NCBI GenBank assembly: GCA_902560875.1
Contig: CACENO010000005.1
Location: 1-64,000 of the forward strand
DNA: 64,000 nucleotides
Source: an uncultured Prochlorococcus sp.
GTDB taxonomy: Bacteria; Cyanobacteriota; Cyanobacteriia; PCC-6307; Cyanobiaceae
Direction: 5' to 3'
Under the pieces are notes generated by a model. It did no database searches and was not told the origin of the DNA. It saw only the letters and a program-made list of their open reading frames with translations. Numbering within the stretch: position 1 is the first letter of the stretch; each line of letters opens with the position of its first letter. The position numbers and the translations under genes are program-made. Shown in pieces: positions 18,069-26,775 of the stretch.

Positions 18069-19394
18069 ATGTTCAAGGTCTTCTATAAATATTCAGCTTG
18101 CATAAAAATATGCACTGATGATATAGTTATTTTGTGTGACCCCTGGTTTAGTGACAATGCTTATAATGGAACCTGGATTCAATACCCATATATAACAGAT
18201 GTAGTAAATCTAATTGGTGATTTTGACATAGTTTATCTAAGTCACATTCATCCAGACCATTACTGCTATGATACGTTAGATTTGTTATTTCAAACTTACG
18301 GTGAAAAGAAAATAATCATTGCAGATTGGGGAAATACTCAGCCTAACTATCTACAAAAGAAGATAAGTAGTGATGGCTTCTCTCATTTGATTGATATAAC
18401 CAATAATCAGATAATTAAGGATACGGAAATCAATTTAATACCAAATCATACAGGTTCAATTAATGATATTGATAGTGCATTAATAGTCTCATCAAGATCT
18501 AAAGGAAAAGCAGTTTTGAATATTAACGACTGTATTTACAATAAATCTCATTTCGACCACATTTTAAACTTGCAAAAAAAACTCAAAACAGAGTTTGTTT
18601 TATTTTGCCTTGGCTACACAGGAGCAGGACCCTATCCTCAAACCTATTATTCTCCAAAGAATGAAAGAGATATCCTCATTAACAAATCTAACGCTAAGAA
18701 AAAGACTTTTTTTGATAGATATAAAAAAGCAATAGCTCAAATACCTTCCACAAAGAGACTGCCCTTTGCTGGAAAATATTTACTACAAGGTGATCTTTCC
18801 GTTCTTAATCCATATAGAGGAGTTGCTGACGCGTTAGAAGTAAAAGATTTTGATCCAGATGCAATCATTCTTGATGATGGAGGCGATGCTTTTTTTGATT
18901 TGGAAAATGTTTGCTCTTCTAGAGAAAGAAAGGAGTTTTATAAATATCCAGAAACTATTAAATCCAACAAAGATTATTTCTGGAGAACCGCTATCTCATT
19001 TAGTCCATCAGATTCCTTGCTGAAAAGATTGCTGGTTCAAAGTGTTAAAAGAGCACATGCTAAGTCAGAATGTATTTCAAATTGCTTTTATTCCATATAT
19101 TCTTATTCCGATCCCAGTGAACTTCAGGATATTTGGTTGGTTAATAAACCCTACAATGAGAGAACTCCTCTTATAACATTCAACTGTAGAAAAGATTGCA
19201 ACCCTTTAGATGTAGTCGAAAAGTGTACAATCCATTCTCATTTATTTATTGAATCTAAGGCATTATTTGCAGTCCTAACAGGACTTACTCATTGGAACAA
19301 CTATGAAGTCGGTAGTGTATTTCAAGTGCGCAGAGTTCCAGATTGTTTTGATCAAACGATGCAATCATACTTAAACTTTCTATCCGTTATATGA
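18069..19394 (+). CDS. CMAH-like metallo-beta-lactamase-fold protein without Rieske domain
   Basis: A 441-residue MBL-fold protein. ILCDPWFSDNAYNGTWIQYP near residue 28 and VYLSHIHPDHYCYDTL near residue 57 closely follow the MBL segment of CMP-N-acetylneuraminate hydroxylase, and the C-terminal ALFAVLTGLTHWNNYEVGS block near 405 also matches that family. The Rieske iron-sulphur domain of hydroxylating CMAH is absent, so hydroxylation as in animals is unlikely unless a separate partner supplies electrons. The ATG follows a GAGAATTACA leader. It is the last island gene before the tmRNA. Confidence 0.78.
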   Translation: MFKVFYKYSACIKICTDDIVILCDPWFSDNAYNGTWIQYPYITDVVNLIGDFDIVYLSHIHPDHYCYDTLDLLFQTYGEKKIIIADWGNTQPNYLQKKISSDGFSHLIDITNNQIIKDTEINLIPNHTGSINDIDSALIVSSRSKGKAVLNINDCIYNKSHFDHILNLQKKLKTEFVLFCLGYTGAGPYPQTYYSPKNERDILINKSNAKKKTFFDRYKKAIAQIPSTKRLPFAGKYLLQGDLSVLNPYRGVADALEVKDFDPDAIILDDGGDAFFDLENVCSSRERKEFYKYPETIKSNKDYFWRTAISFSPSDSLLKRLLVQSVKRAHAKSECISNCFYSIYSYSDPSELQDIWLVNKPYNERTPLITFNCRKDCNPLDVVEKCTIHSHLFIESKALFAVLTGLTHWNNYEVGSVFQVRRVPDCFDQTMQSYLNFLSVI

Positions 19395-19596
19395 AGTAAT
19401 TATTTGCAAGTAAATAAAATAGTCAATTTAGAAAACTCCTAATAGTGGCCTATAGGTTTTAACTAAAGCCCTTATAGGTTGCCAATTAAATTTAAATAAT
19501 TGGACGACCTTTTACCTTGCTGTTTGATTACTTTTGCAATCAATACTATTAAATTCAATCACTTTAATCTTTAAAACCATCACTGTTGCAAATTTG

Positions 19597-19885
19597 AAGG
19601 GCCCTCTCAGGCCCCATGGATCATTTGGGTGATAAGGCTGATCTCACCCCATCTCCCTTAATAGGGTCAGGCAGCAACAGGGGCTGTCTGACGGGAGAAA
19701 CGAACGATGTTGTTCGCAGTTACGTTGTTTGCTCTTACCGAGCAGGCTTCAGTCACCCTCCTCATGCCCCGTCGAAACCATTGCAGCCCCATTAAATTAT
19801 GGAGCTGAGCGGAATCGAACCGCTGTCCGAGACACTGGTGTGAATCACCTAGTCCATAAAAATGGACATAGTTATTCTTACAGGT
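19597..19885 (-). ncRNA. ssrA: Permuted two-piece transfer-messenger RNA
   Basis: Read on the minus strand, the acceptor piece comes first: T-arm GCGG-UUCGAUU-CCGC and 3' strand CAGCUCC-A ending at 19800. After nine bases (19791-19799) the coding piece starts at 19790 with GGGGCUGCAAUGGUUUCGAC; GGGGCUG pairs with CAGCUCC to form the acceptor stem. The tag frame is at 19667-19717 on the minus strand and encodes ANNIVRFSRQTAPVAA then UGA. A GC hairpin at about 19597-19614 closes the coding piece. Permuted two-piece tmRNA is known in marine picocyanobacteria. The outer 5' end is approximate. tmRNA rescues stalled ribosomes and tags proteins for ClpXP-type proteolysis. Confidence 0.93.
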
Positions 19886-19949
19886 TATCTAAATGATTGT
19901 TAGCTTTATCAAAACTTTCCATTTTCTATTAACACAATTGGATTTCTAA

Positions 19950-21074
19950 ATGCAAGGAATTGCTGTTCTTCCTCAAGGATTGGAAAACGAAGGCGTTAAG
20001 GAATTAATTGCTCTTGGCGCAAAGTCTGCAACACCTCTGAAAAGAAGTGTTGCCTTTAAAGCAGACATGTCTTGTTTTTATCGATTACATTTGTTAGCTA
20101 GATTACCTTTTCGCTTTTTGAGGGAAATAGCGCGTTTTTCTTGTGATGACCGTCAATCCCTTTATTTTGGAATCCAAAACTCTTTGGATTGGGAGCGGTG
20201 GATTCACCCTTCCATGACATTTCGTGTTGATGTAACTGGAAGATCCAAAGGTTTACCTAATAGTTACTACACAGCATTACAAGTTAAAAATGCCCTAGTT
20301 GATCTTCAAAGGACTGTTTGGGGAAAAAGATCTGATATCAATATTGAAAATCCAGACATCTGTTTACATGTTCATTTAAATTCTCAAGGTTGTGTGTTGA
20401 GTTTGGATGGTTCAGCGCGTAGCTTGCATCGACGTGGCTATAGGGCTGCTGTTGGATTAGCACCTTTAAAAGAAAATCTTGCTGCAGGATTAATGCAAAT
20501 AAGCGGTTGGGATGGCAAGGTTCCATTAGTTGATCCACTTTGTGGCTCAGGAACTCTGCTTATTGAGGCAGTGAGTTCTTTATTAGGTCTAGTGCCTGCA
20601 ACAAATCGTTCTTTTCTATTTGAAGGCTGGGCCGATTTTGATCCCAATCTTTGGGACATTGAGCAGAAAAATGCTTACTCAAATGAATCTCCAAAGCAAA
20701 TAATTCCATTAGTTCTTGGTTGCGAACAAGACCCCGTAGTAGCAAATCATGCAAGGAAAAATATCCAAGAGGCTGGTCTTCAAAGACATATCAAAATTCA
20801 AACTAGTCATTTTCGTGATCTTGTATTGCCTGATGCACCAGGATTAATTGTATGCAACCCTCCTTATGGGAAAAGAATTGGGATGTATGAAGATTTGGAA
20901 GATCTTTACGAAGAACTGAGTCGATTTCTTAAGAAAAATGCATCAGGTTGGCACTTCTGGCTATTGAGTGGAAACCGTGATTTGAGCAGATCTATACAAA
21001 TGAAAGCTACAAAAAAATTTCCCATAAGTAATGGAGGAATTGATTGCCGCTGGCTAAATTACTTAATTAATTAA
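19950..21074 (+). CDS. Class I SAM-dependent RNA methyltransferase (RlmL/N2-methylguanosine type)
   Basis: A 374-residue THUMP-containing methyltransferase. Residues about 1-160 are the ferredoxin-like/THUMP RNA-binding part. The methyltransferase part follows: VDPLCGSGTLLIEA near residue 193 is motif I region, and LIVCNPPYGKRIGMYEDL near 296 is the NPPY catalytic motif of N2-guanosine methyltransferases acting on 23S rRNA or tRNA. The ATG is used; tmRNA lies divergently about 60 bases upstream. The exact target guanine is not readable. Confidence 0.88.
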   Translation: MQGIAVLPQGLENEGVKELIALGAKSATPLKRSVAFKADMSCFYRLHLLARLPFRFLREIARFSCDDRQSLYFGIQNSLDWERWIHPSMTFRVDVTGRSKGLPNSYYTALQVKNALVDLQRTVWGKRSDINIENPDICLHVHLNSQGCVLSLDGSARSLHRRGYRAAVGLAPLKENLAAGLMQISGWDGKVPLVDPLCGSGTLLIEAVSSLLGLVPATNRSFLFEGWADFDPNLWDIEQKNAYSNESPKQIIPLVLGCEQDPVVANHARKNIQEAGLQRHIKIQTSHFRDLVLPDAPGLIVCNPPYGKRIGMYEDLEDLYEELSRFLKKNASGWHFWLLSGNRDLSRSIQMKATKKFPISNGGIDCRWLNYLIN

Positions 21075-21082
21075 TAATATTT

Positions 21083-21466
21083 TTATTTACCAAGAACTGC
21101 TTTAGTTGTTTTCGAAATGCCTTCGAGTGTTTCGGGTAAATATGGTCCTTTTGCAAGATATCCTCCTACTCTCAAACTTACCCCAGCTAATGCAATATTC
21201 ACTAAAGCGATACTCATTAATATCAACTCAAATTCCCAATTCAATGAATTTTTCATCAATATTGCAAGGACTATTTCAATTGCTAATAATGCAAAAAGCA
21301 TTAAAACCCCACCCATTGCTAAAAAAACACCTCCACTGATTAATCGCCGTTTTTCTCTATCCATTTCTTGCAAAGCAATCCGCACATGCAGATCCATAAC
21401 TGAGCTAGCCAATGCAGTTACTCGTGCGGCTGCTCCAATGCCCCGTGGACGCGTTGGTTCATTCAT
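21083..21466 (-). CDS. Phage holin-superfamily 6 / YqjE-like membrane protein
   Basis: A 127-residue protein with two hydrophobic segments at about residues 45-70 and 78-102 after a basic amphipathic region (MDREKRRLISGG). This layout fits the actinobacterial-holin-X/YqjE-like family (DUF1469), small inner-membrane proteins of unknown role. Its start is coupled to the preceding gene by a TAATG overlap, with GGAGGT upstream of the ATG. The partner is a DUF883-like protein, the same pairing as yqjD-yqjE in other bacteria. Confidence 0.72.
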   Translation of the reverse strand: MNEPTRPRGIGAAARVTALASSVMDLHVRIALQEMDREKRRLISGGVFLAMGGVLMLFALLAIEIVLAILMKNSLNWEFELILMSIALVNIALAGVSLRVGGYLAKGPYLPETLEGISKTTKAVLGK

Positions 21467-21930
21467 TAGGACCTCCGCCCTCCAGAAAGCAGTAATCCCA
21501 GTAGAACGCCTATCCCAGCGGCAATGCCAATGGAAAGTAAAGGGCGCTGTCTAATTGGTTGTTCGATTCGCGGCCTAAGTGTGGTGTTGAGTTCATCAAG
21601 TAGTTCTTCCAGTTGCTTTTCTAAAGGCTCTAACGAATCAGCAAGATCTCTTGTTCTATCAGTTGCAGTATTAAATAACTCTTCTAATTGTTCTTGGACA
21701 CCGTGTGTCGTTTTGCCAGAGTGGTCAGAAATCACGCTAATTACCTCATCTAGGCTTCCGCGCGTAGCTTCTAGGGTTTGTTTGGCTAAATCTGGCCAAC
21801 GTTCTTGAATTCGTGGTAGCAAGCTGTCAAAACGCTCACTAAACCATTGATCTGAAAGACTCGGATCTTTTGGTGCAGGAGTTTCAACTTCATTTTGAGG
21901 CTCGCAGGATGCGGAATTCCTGGATTCCAT
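21466..21930 (-). CDS. DUF883/YqjD-like membrane-anchored protein
   Basis: A 154-residue protein: polar N terminus, amphipathic helical middle with SLDEVISVISDHSGK and QLEELLDELNTTL, and a C-terminal glycine-rich membrane helix (IGIAAGIGVLLGLLLSGG) ending in GRRS. YqjD/ElaB-type proteins in Enterobacteria have this layout and bind ribosomes at the membrane in stationary phase; whether this one does is unknown. It is followed by the DUF1469-like gene with a one-base overlap. Confidence 0.65.
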   Translation of the reverse strand: MESRNSASCEPQNEVETPAPKDPSLSDQWFSERFDSLLPRIQERWPDLAKQTLEATRGSLDEVISVISDHSGKTTHGVQEQLEELFNTATDRTRDLADSLEPLEKQLEELLDELNTTLRPRIEQPIRQRPLLSIGIAAGIGVLLGLLLSGGRRS

Positions 21931-22155
21931 AAAATCCTGATGATTGATTTAAGCCTAGGAAACCTTTGGCTTGAGGGAAACCCTTTTGCACTAGTTTTAC
22001 TGATTCAAGCAAGGTGGGGTCTTCGGTGTTGGGCGTTTGGCCTGTGTTTTACTTCTTGAGTCAAAAAAATTAAAGCGTCGTCTTTGCTTACATTTATTGC
22101 CTAATAAATACTTCTAGTGCTAGACGTCTGTAGTTATCTACTTAAGTTAGCGACC

Positions 22156-22287
22156 ATGGACGTAGGGCTGTCCGGAATTCTTTTTGCTTCAAGTACTCTC
22201 GCTACTTCTCCAGGCACTATTGCTGCAGCCATAGCAGGTGCTGGTAGCTTGCTTTTAATTGCATTGAGATTTGTTCCACAGGATTAA
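22156..22287 (+). CDS. Small single-helix membrane protein
   Basis: A 43-residue frame from ATG at 22156 to TAA at 22285-22287. Sequence starts MDVGLSGILFASSTLATSPG and continues as a hydrophobic Ala/Gly/Leu helix ending ALRFVPQD. It has the size and style of the small thylakoid or envelope proteins common in cyanobacteria, but I do not recognise it as a known photosystem subunit. No strong Shine-Dalgarno precedes it. Conservation in relatives would decide whether it is real. Confidence 0.55.
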   Translation: MDVGLSGILFASSTLATSPGTIAAAIAGAGSLLLIALRFVPQD

Positions 22288-22659
22288 TGGATTCAGTGGT
22301 TAAGGGCTTTCATCCTTAGCTTCAGGTTTCCTTGAATATAAATTGCAAGCGGATGTCATTGAGATGACTTCCTCTTGCTGTTTTGTTGTATATATCAATA
22401 GGAAGGTTGAATTAACCAGCTTATATGTATTAAGCGATAATAAAGTTGCCTTCAAATTTTTCAGCTCTCTAAACCGCGGCTTTGTTTTTAATGTAATTTC
22501 TTTGTTCTTATCGGAATAATTCAAAAAAATTGTGATTTTTCTTGAGCCTTATGAAGAAAGTAAATAATTCACTTTTGATCCTTTCTTTATTGGATGTATT
22601 TGCTTATAATCTTTTCAATTTTCCAATTGAAATGTAGTTAAAGTAAATATAATCAAATC
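22288..22659. other. Intergenic region
   Basis: About 370 AT-rich bases between the small membrane protein and the 22660 gene. A 74-codon minus-strand frame here (22300-22524) has no recognisable composition or leader. I see no tRNA or clear terminator. Confidence 0.4.
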
Positions 22660-23043
22660 ATGAATAACAGTAGATGGGTATTATTAGAACATAGAGGTTG
22701 TCCTAGTGATCAGAGAGGAATTCATTTTGATTTACTCCTGGAATATGAGAATGGTTGTCGAACTTGGCGTTTGTCTAACATTCTTATTTTAGATGGACCT
22801 TTTCAGGAAGCTATTCCTCTCCCTTCTCATAGTTTGGAGTGGCTTGAGACGTCTGGCAGGGCTGTTTCAGGTGGAAGAGGCTGGGCAAGGCCTGTCATGG
22901 GAGGCTTTTTTAATGGTGAATTACCTGTTATGCAAGATGGAGCAATCAAGGTTGAGCTTCATGCCAGGGACATTTCTGGGATCTTGGAAATAAATGATTG
23001 TTTGTGCCGGTTTTCGTCTTTGGAAAATTTTAACTCTAATTAA
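22660..23043 (+). CDS. Small LigD 3'-phosphoesterase-like domain protein
   Basis: A 127-residue protein. The opening RWVLLEHRGCP, then IHFDLLLEYENGCRTWRLS, resembles the LigD N-terminal 3'-phosphoesterase (PE) fold pattern in which a histidine, an HxD-type pair and the TW-RL strand are conserved. Here H11, H22 and D24 are visible. Stand-alone PE-like proteins of this size exist in bacteria. The gene lies 65 bases upstream of smc on the same strand. A DNA-end processing role would be inference; activity residues should be checked against a true PE domain. Confidence 0.55.
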   Translation: MNNSRWVLLEHRGCPSDQRGIHFDLLLEYENGCRTWRLSNILILDGPFQEAIPLPSHSLEWLETSGRAVSGGRGWARPVMGGFFNGELPVMQDGAIKVELHARDISGILEINDCLCRFSSLENFNSN

Positions 23044-23107
23044 GTAAAGAAAACTTGAGCTTCATCAAGGTTTCGCTAATGTCAGTTCGTTTTTTACTTG
23101 CTTCCGG

Positions 23108-26100
23108 TTGGTTCATATCAATCAGGTAGAGCTAACAAATTTCAAATCCTTTGGGGGGATGATGACCATCCCCCTAGAGGAAGGATTTACTGTTGTTACT
23201 GGTCCAAATGGATCTGGCAAAAGCAATATTTTAGATGGTGTTTTGTTTTGCTTAGGTCTGGCAACTAGTAGAGGGATGAGAGCGGACCGATTGCCGGATT
23301 TAGTGAATAGTCGATTATTGCGAGCAGGTAAATCTGCTGAAACTGTAGTTAGTGTCCGGTTTGATTTAAGCGATTGGCAACCGGATAGTGCTGAGGATGG
23401 TTTAGAGCCTAATTCTGAAGGCCCTTGGATAAATTCGGATCAGAAGGAATGGACGGTGACCCGTCGATTACGGGTTATGCCTGGCGGTTCGTATAGCTCC
23501 AGTTATGCGGCGGATGGCGAAACTTGTAACCTTCAACAACTTCAAACTCAATTAAGAAGGCTCCGCATTGATCCAGAAGGAAGCAATGTTGTGATGCAAG
23601 GAGATGTCACCCGTATTGTTTCAATGAGCAATCGAGATCGACGAGGATTGATAGATGAACTAGCGGGAGTGGCACTTTTTGATCATCGCATTGAGCAAAC
23701 ACGCACGAAGTTGGATGATGTTCAAGAAAGACAGGATAGATGTCGCATTGTTGAACAGGAGCTCCTCTCAGGTAAGCAGCGTTTGGAGAAAGATTGTGAA
23801 AAAGCCCGTACTTATAAAAAGCTGAGAGAAGAACTTCATATTGGTAGACAACATGAGCAGGTTTTGAGTTTTGAAGCTGCTAAGGGAAGTTTGAAAGAGA
23901 TAGAAGTTCGTCAAAAAACCCTTTGCGAAAAAGAGGTAAAAGATGCAGAGGCCTTGATACAGGAAGAAAATAATCTTTCTGAATATGCAGAGAAATTGAA
24001 AGTGCTACAGCAAAATGTTAAGGCTTTAGGAGAAGAACAATTACTTTCTGTTCAAGGTGAGCTTGCAGGATTGGATACAACAGCTCGTGAATTAGAGCGA
24101 CAAGCTTCTCAACATAAGCAAGAAGGCGAATCTTTACAGATAGAGCGTCAAACTTTAATTCAACGTCAACAGTCCATTAAGGATGAAGTGCAGACTAAAT
24201 TAGATAATCCAAAAAGCAAAGTCCTTGAAATTTCAGAACAAGCATGTCTTGATGCAGAGTCTGCTGTTGAAGTATCACGTAGAAGGCTTGGAGAAGTAGC
24301 AGGTCGTTCCGGTGCTTGGGTAGAAGATCAAAGAGAGAGAAGTGCACGTCGTCAAAAAGTACAGAATGAAGTCAAACCATTACATAATGAACAACAAAAG
24401 TTAGAGGAGAGATTGCTACAGATTGATTCCAGAGAAAAGGAATTGCAAGTTGACCAAAATAATGATATTGAGTTGAATAAAGAGGTATCCAATGAAATTA
24501 ATAAGTTAGATCAAGAATGGAATCTTTTAGTGAAGAAAATATCTAATCAAAAAACAGATATTCAAAGTATCACAGACAGTTTGGCTGTTCAACAACGCAC
24601 TCGTGATCGTCTTGAACAAGAGCAAAGTAAACTAGAAAAACAGATTGCGCGTTTAGAAAGTCGTAAAGAAGCTCTTCAGGAAAGTCGTGGTACAGGTGCT
24701 TTAAGGATTCTTCTTGAAGCTGGTTTGGATGGGATTCATGGTCTTGTTGCACAATTAGGAGAAGTAGATGATCTTTATAGGCTTGCTTTAGAAGTTGCTG
24801 CAGGGTCAAGATTGGGTCAAGTAGTAGTTGATAATGATCGAATTGCAGCTCAAGCGATTGAAGTATTAAAGAAGAAAAAAGCAGGTCGCTTAACATTTCT
24901 TCCTCTTAACCGCATCCAACCATATTCATCTACTAATAATGTCTTTAAGCGAGCGGAAAACTTAGAAGTTAAGAATCAAGGAGAAGGTCTTATTGGAAGT
25001 GCATTTGATCTAATTAAATTTGAGTCTGAATATGCTGATGTCTTTTCATATGTTTTTGGTGAAACGTTGGTTTTCCAGAATTTGAATTCAGCAAGAATGC
25101 AACTTGGCAGGAAAAGAGCTGTAACCCTTGATGGTGAATTACTTGAGAAGAGTGGTGCAATGACAGGAGGTAGTTTTTTAGGGAGAGGAACAGGTCTTAC
25201 TTTTGGGAGAAGTAATGAAAGGGATGAATTAGAACCTTTACGTCAAAGATTATTAGAACTAGGAGAAACGCTCGTTTCTTGTTGTAGGGAAGAAGCTAAG
25301 CTAGCTGCATCCATAGAAGAAGCAACTCCAGAATTGAGAACCCTGGAGCAGCGGCATGCTGCTTTAGAAGCAGAGCGAATTGCTGCCAGTAGATCTAATA
25401 TGCCTTTGTTAACTAGAAGAGAAGAAAGAATTAACAAATTAAATCAACTTAAAGAGACTAAAAAGGAATATCAAAACCAGTTGAATTTGATTATTAAAAA
25501 GGTGGAGCCATTAGTTCAAGAATTATCTGATCTGGAAAAGAAGGAAACTCTTTTAGAAGAAAACGAAGATTCTAAGAATTGGAATCGATTACATGCTGAT
25601 CTAGAAGAGGCTGATGCAAAACTTGTTTGTGCGAGAAGTCAGCGTGATGAATTGTTGAATGATGAGCGTAGGCGCTCTTTAGAGATAGTTCGACTCGAAG
25701 ATCAGCAAAAGACACTTGCTGCTGAAGAGACACGACTAAAGGAGGCAGTGCAAGCGTTGGCTATTTCTCATAAAGCTTGGAAAGATCAGCAAAAAGACTT
25801 ACAAGAGCGACGCCAATTACTTGAGGAAAAACAAAAAGACTTACAAAGCCGTTTTGGTAAAGAAAGGATTGCTCGGGATGCCGCAGAATCTGATTTGGCA
25901 AAAAAAAGACAGCTTTTTCAAGAAGCACAATGGAAACTTGAGCGGCTGCGTGAGGACATCAATTCTTTACGAGAAGAGCTACGGTCTGAAACTATCAGAG
26001 TTCAAGAGATGGAAAAGGTTTTGCCTGACCCACTTCCTGAAATTCCTGATTCAATAAAGGATGCTGGTTTGGAGGAGCTTCAATCTGGTTTAGTCCAAAT

Positions 26101-26713
26101 ACAAAATCGCATGGAATCATTGGAGCCAGTGAATATGTTGGCTCTTCAAGAATTAGAAGACTTGAACCATCGATTGGGTGATTTAGTAGAGCGATTGGAC
26201 ACACTTAGTGAAGAAAGGTCAGAGCTTTTACTTCGTATTGAGACAGTTGCCACCTTGAGGCAAGAAGCGTTTATGGAAGCGTTTGAGGCAGTTGATATGC
26301 ACTTTCGAGAGATTTTTGCCAACCTTTCTGAGGGTGATGGACATCTTCAATTGGACAATCAAGATGATCCTTTAGAGGGAGGTCTTACCTTGGTAGCCCA
26401 TCCAAAAGGCAAAACTGTAAGGAGATTGGCAGCCATGTCTGGTGGTGAAAAATCTTTAACAGCATTAAGTTTCTTGTTTGCTTTACAGCGCTTTAGGCCT
26501 TCGCCTTTTTATGCATTAGATGAAGTGGATAGTTTCTTGGATGGTGTCAATGTAGAAAGATTGTCTTCCTTGATTTCGCGCCAAGCTCAAGAAGCACAAT
26601 TTTTAGTTGTTAGTCACCGTCGCCCAATGATTGCTGCCTCTGGTCGCACAATAGGAGTGACGCAAGCCAGAGGGCTTCATACTCAGGTTGTTGGTTTACC
26701 TGATGCAGCTTGA
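23108..26713 (+). CDS. smc: Chromosome segregation protein SMC
   Basis: A 1201-residue SMC ATPase that organises and segregates the chromosome, normally with ScpA/ScpB. Walker A GPNGSGKSN is near residue 35, long coiled coils run from about 170-520 and 680-1010, the hinge is near 535-665 (GIHGLVAQLGEV to TGGSFLGRG), the ABC signature MSGGEKSLTAL is near 1110 and Walker B FYALDEVDSFLDG near 1135. Start is TTG at 23108. No in-frame ATG fits better because VELTNFKSF must be included. Length is normal for bacteria. Confidence 0.96.
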   Translation: MVHINQVELTNFKSFGGMMTIPLEEGFTVVTGPNGSGKSNILDGVLFCLGLATSRGMRADRLPDLVNSRLLRAGKSAETVVSVRFDLSDWQPDSAEDGLEPNSEGPWINSDQKEWTVTRRLRVMPGGSYSSSYAADGETCNLQQLQTQLRRLRIDPEGSNVVMQGDVTRIVSMSNRDRRGLIDELAGVALFDHRIEQTRTKLDDVQERQDRCRIVEQELLSGKQRLEKDCEKARTYKKLREELHIGRQHEQVLSFEAAKGSLKEIEVRQKTLCEKEVKDAEALIQEENNLSEYAEKLKVLQQNVKALGEEQLLSVQGELAGLDTTARELERQASQHKQEGESLQIERQTLIQRQQSIKDEVQTKLDNPKSKVLEISEQACLDAESAVEVSRRRLGEVAGRSGAWVEDQRERSARRQKVQNEVKPLHNEQQKLEERLLQIDSREKELQVDQNNDIELNKEVSNEINKLDQEWNLLVKKISNQKTDIQSITDSLAVQQRTRDRLEQEQSKLEKQIARLESRKEALQESRGTGALRILLEAGLDGIHGLVAQLGEVDDLYRLALEVAAGSRLGQVVVDNDRIAAQAIEVLKKKKAGRLTFLPLNRIQPYSSTNNVFKRAENLEVKNQGEGLIGSAFDLIKFESEYADVFSYVFGETLVFQNLNSARMQLGRKRAVTLDGELLEKSGAMTGGSFLGRGTGLTFGRSNERDELEPLRQRLLELGETLVSCCREEAKLAASIEEATPELRTLEQRHAALEAERIAASRSNMPLLTRREERINKLNQLKETKKEYQNQLNLIIKKVEPLVQELSDLEKKETLLEENEDSKNWNRLHADLEEADAKLVCARSQRDELLNDERRRSLEIVRLEDQQKTLAAEETRLKEAVQALAISHKAWKDQQKDLQERRQLLEEKQKDLQSRFGKERIARDAAESDLAKKRQLFQEAQWKLERLREDINSLREELRSETIRVQEMEKVLPDPLPEIPDSIKDAGLEELQSGLVQIQNRMESLEPVNMLALQELEDLNHRLGDLVERLDTLSEERSELLLRIETVATLRQEAFMEAFEAVDMHFREIFANLSEGDGHLQLDNQDDPLEGGLTLVAHPKGKTVRRLAAMSGGEKSLTALSFLFALQRFRPSPFYALDEVDSFLDGVNVERLSSLISRQAQEAQFLVVSHRRPMIAASGRTIGVTQARGLHTQVVGLPDAA

Positions 26714-26775
26714 GATGTGTCTGTACATCCCTTGCGTCAAAATGACACGATGAGTCCATGTAGGAAGGTTATCGT

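Noticed and set aside
18069-19394. MBL protein read as a full CMP-sialate hydroxylase
   Set aside because: The Rieske 2Fe-2S domain needed for hydroxylation is absent.
21117-21554. 145-codon plus-strand frame
   Set aside because: It is antisense to the DUF1469-like and DUF883-like genes, which share a TAATG junction and a good Shine-Dalgarno.
22300-22524. 74-codon minus-strand frame
   Set aside because: Composition is K/T/L-rich without a domain; no start signal.
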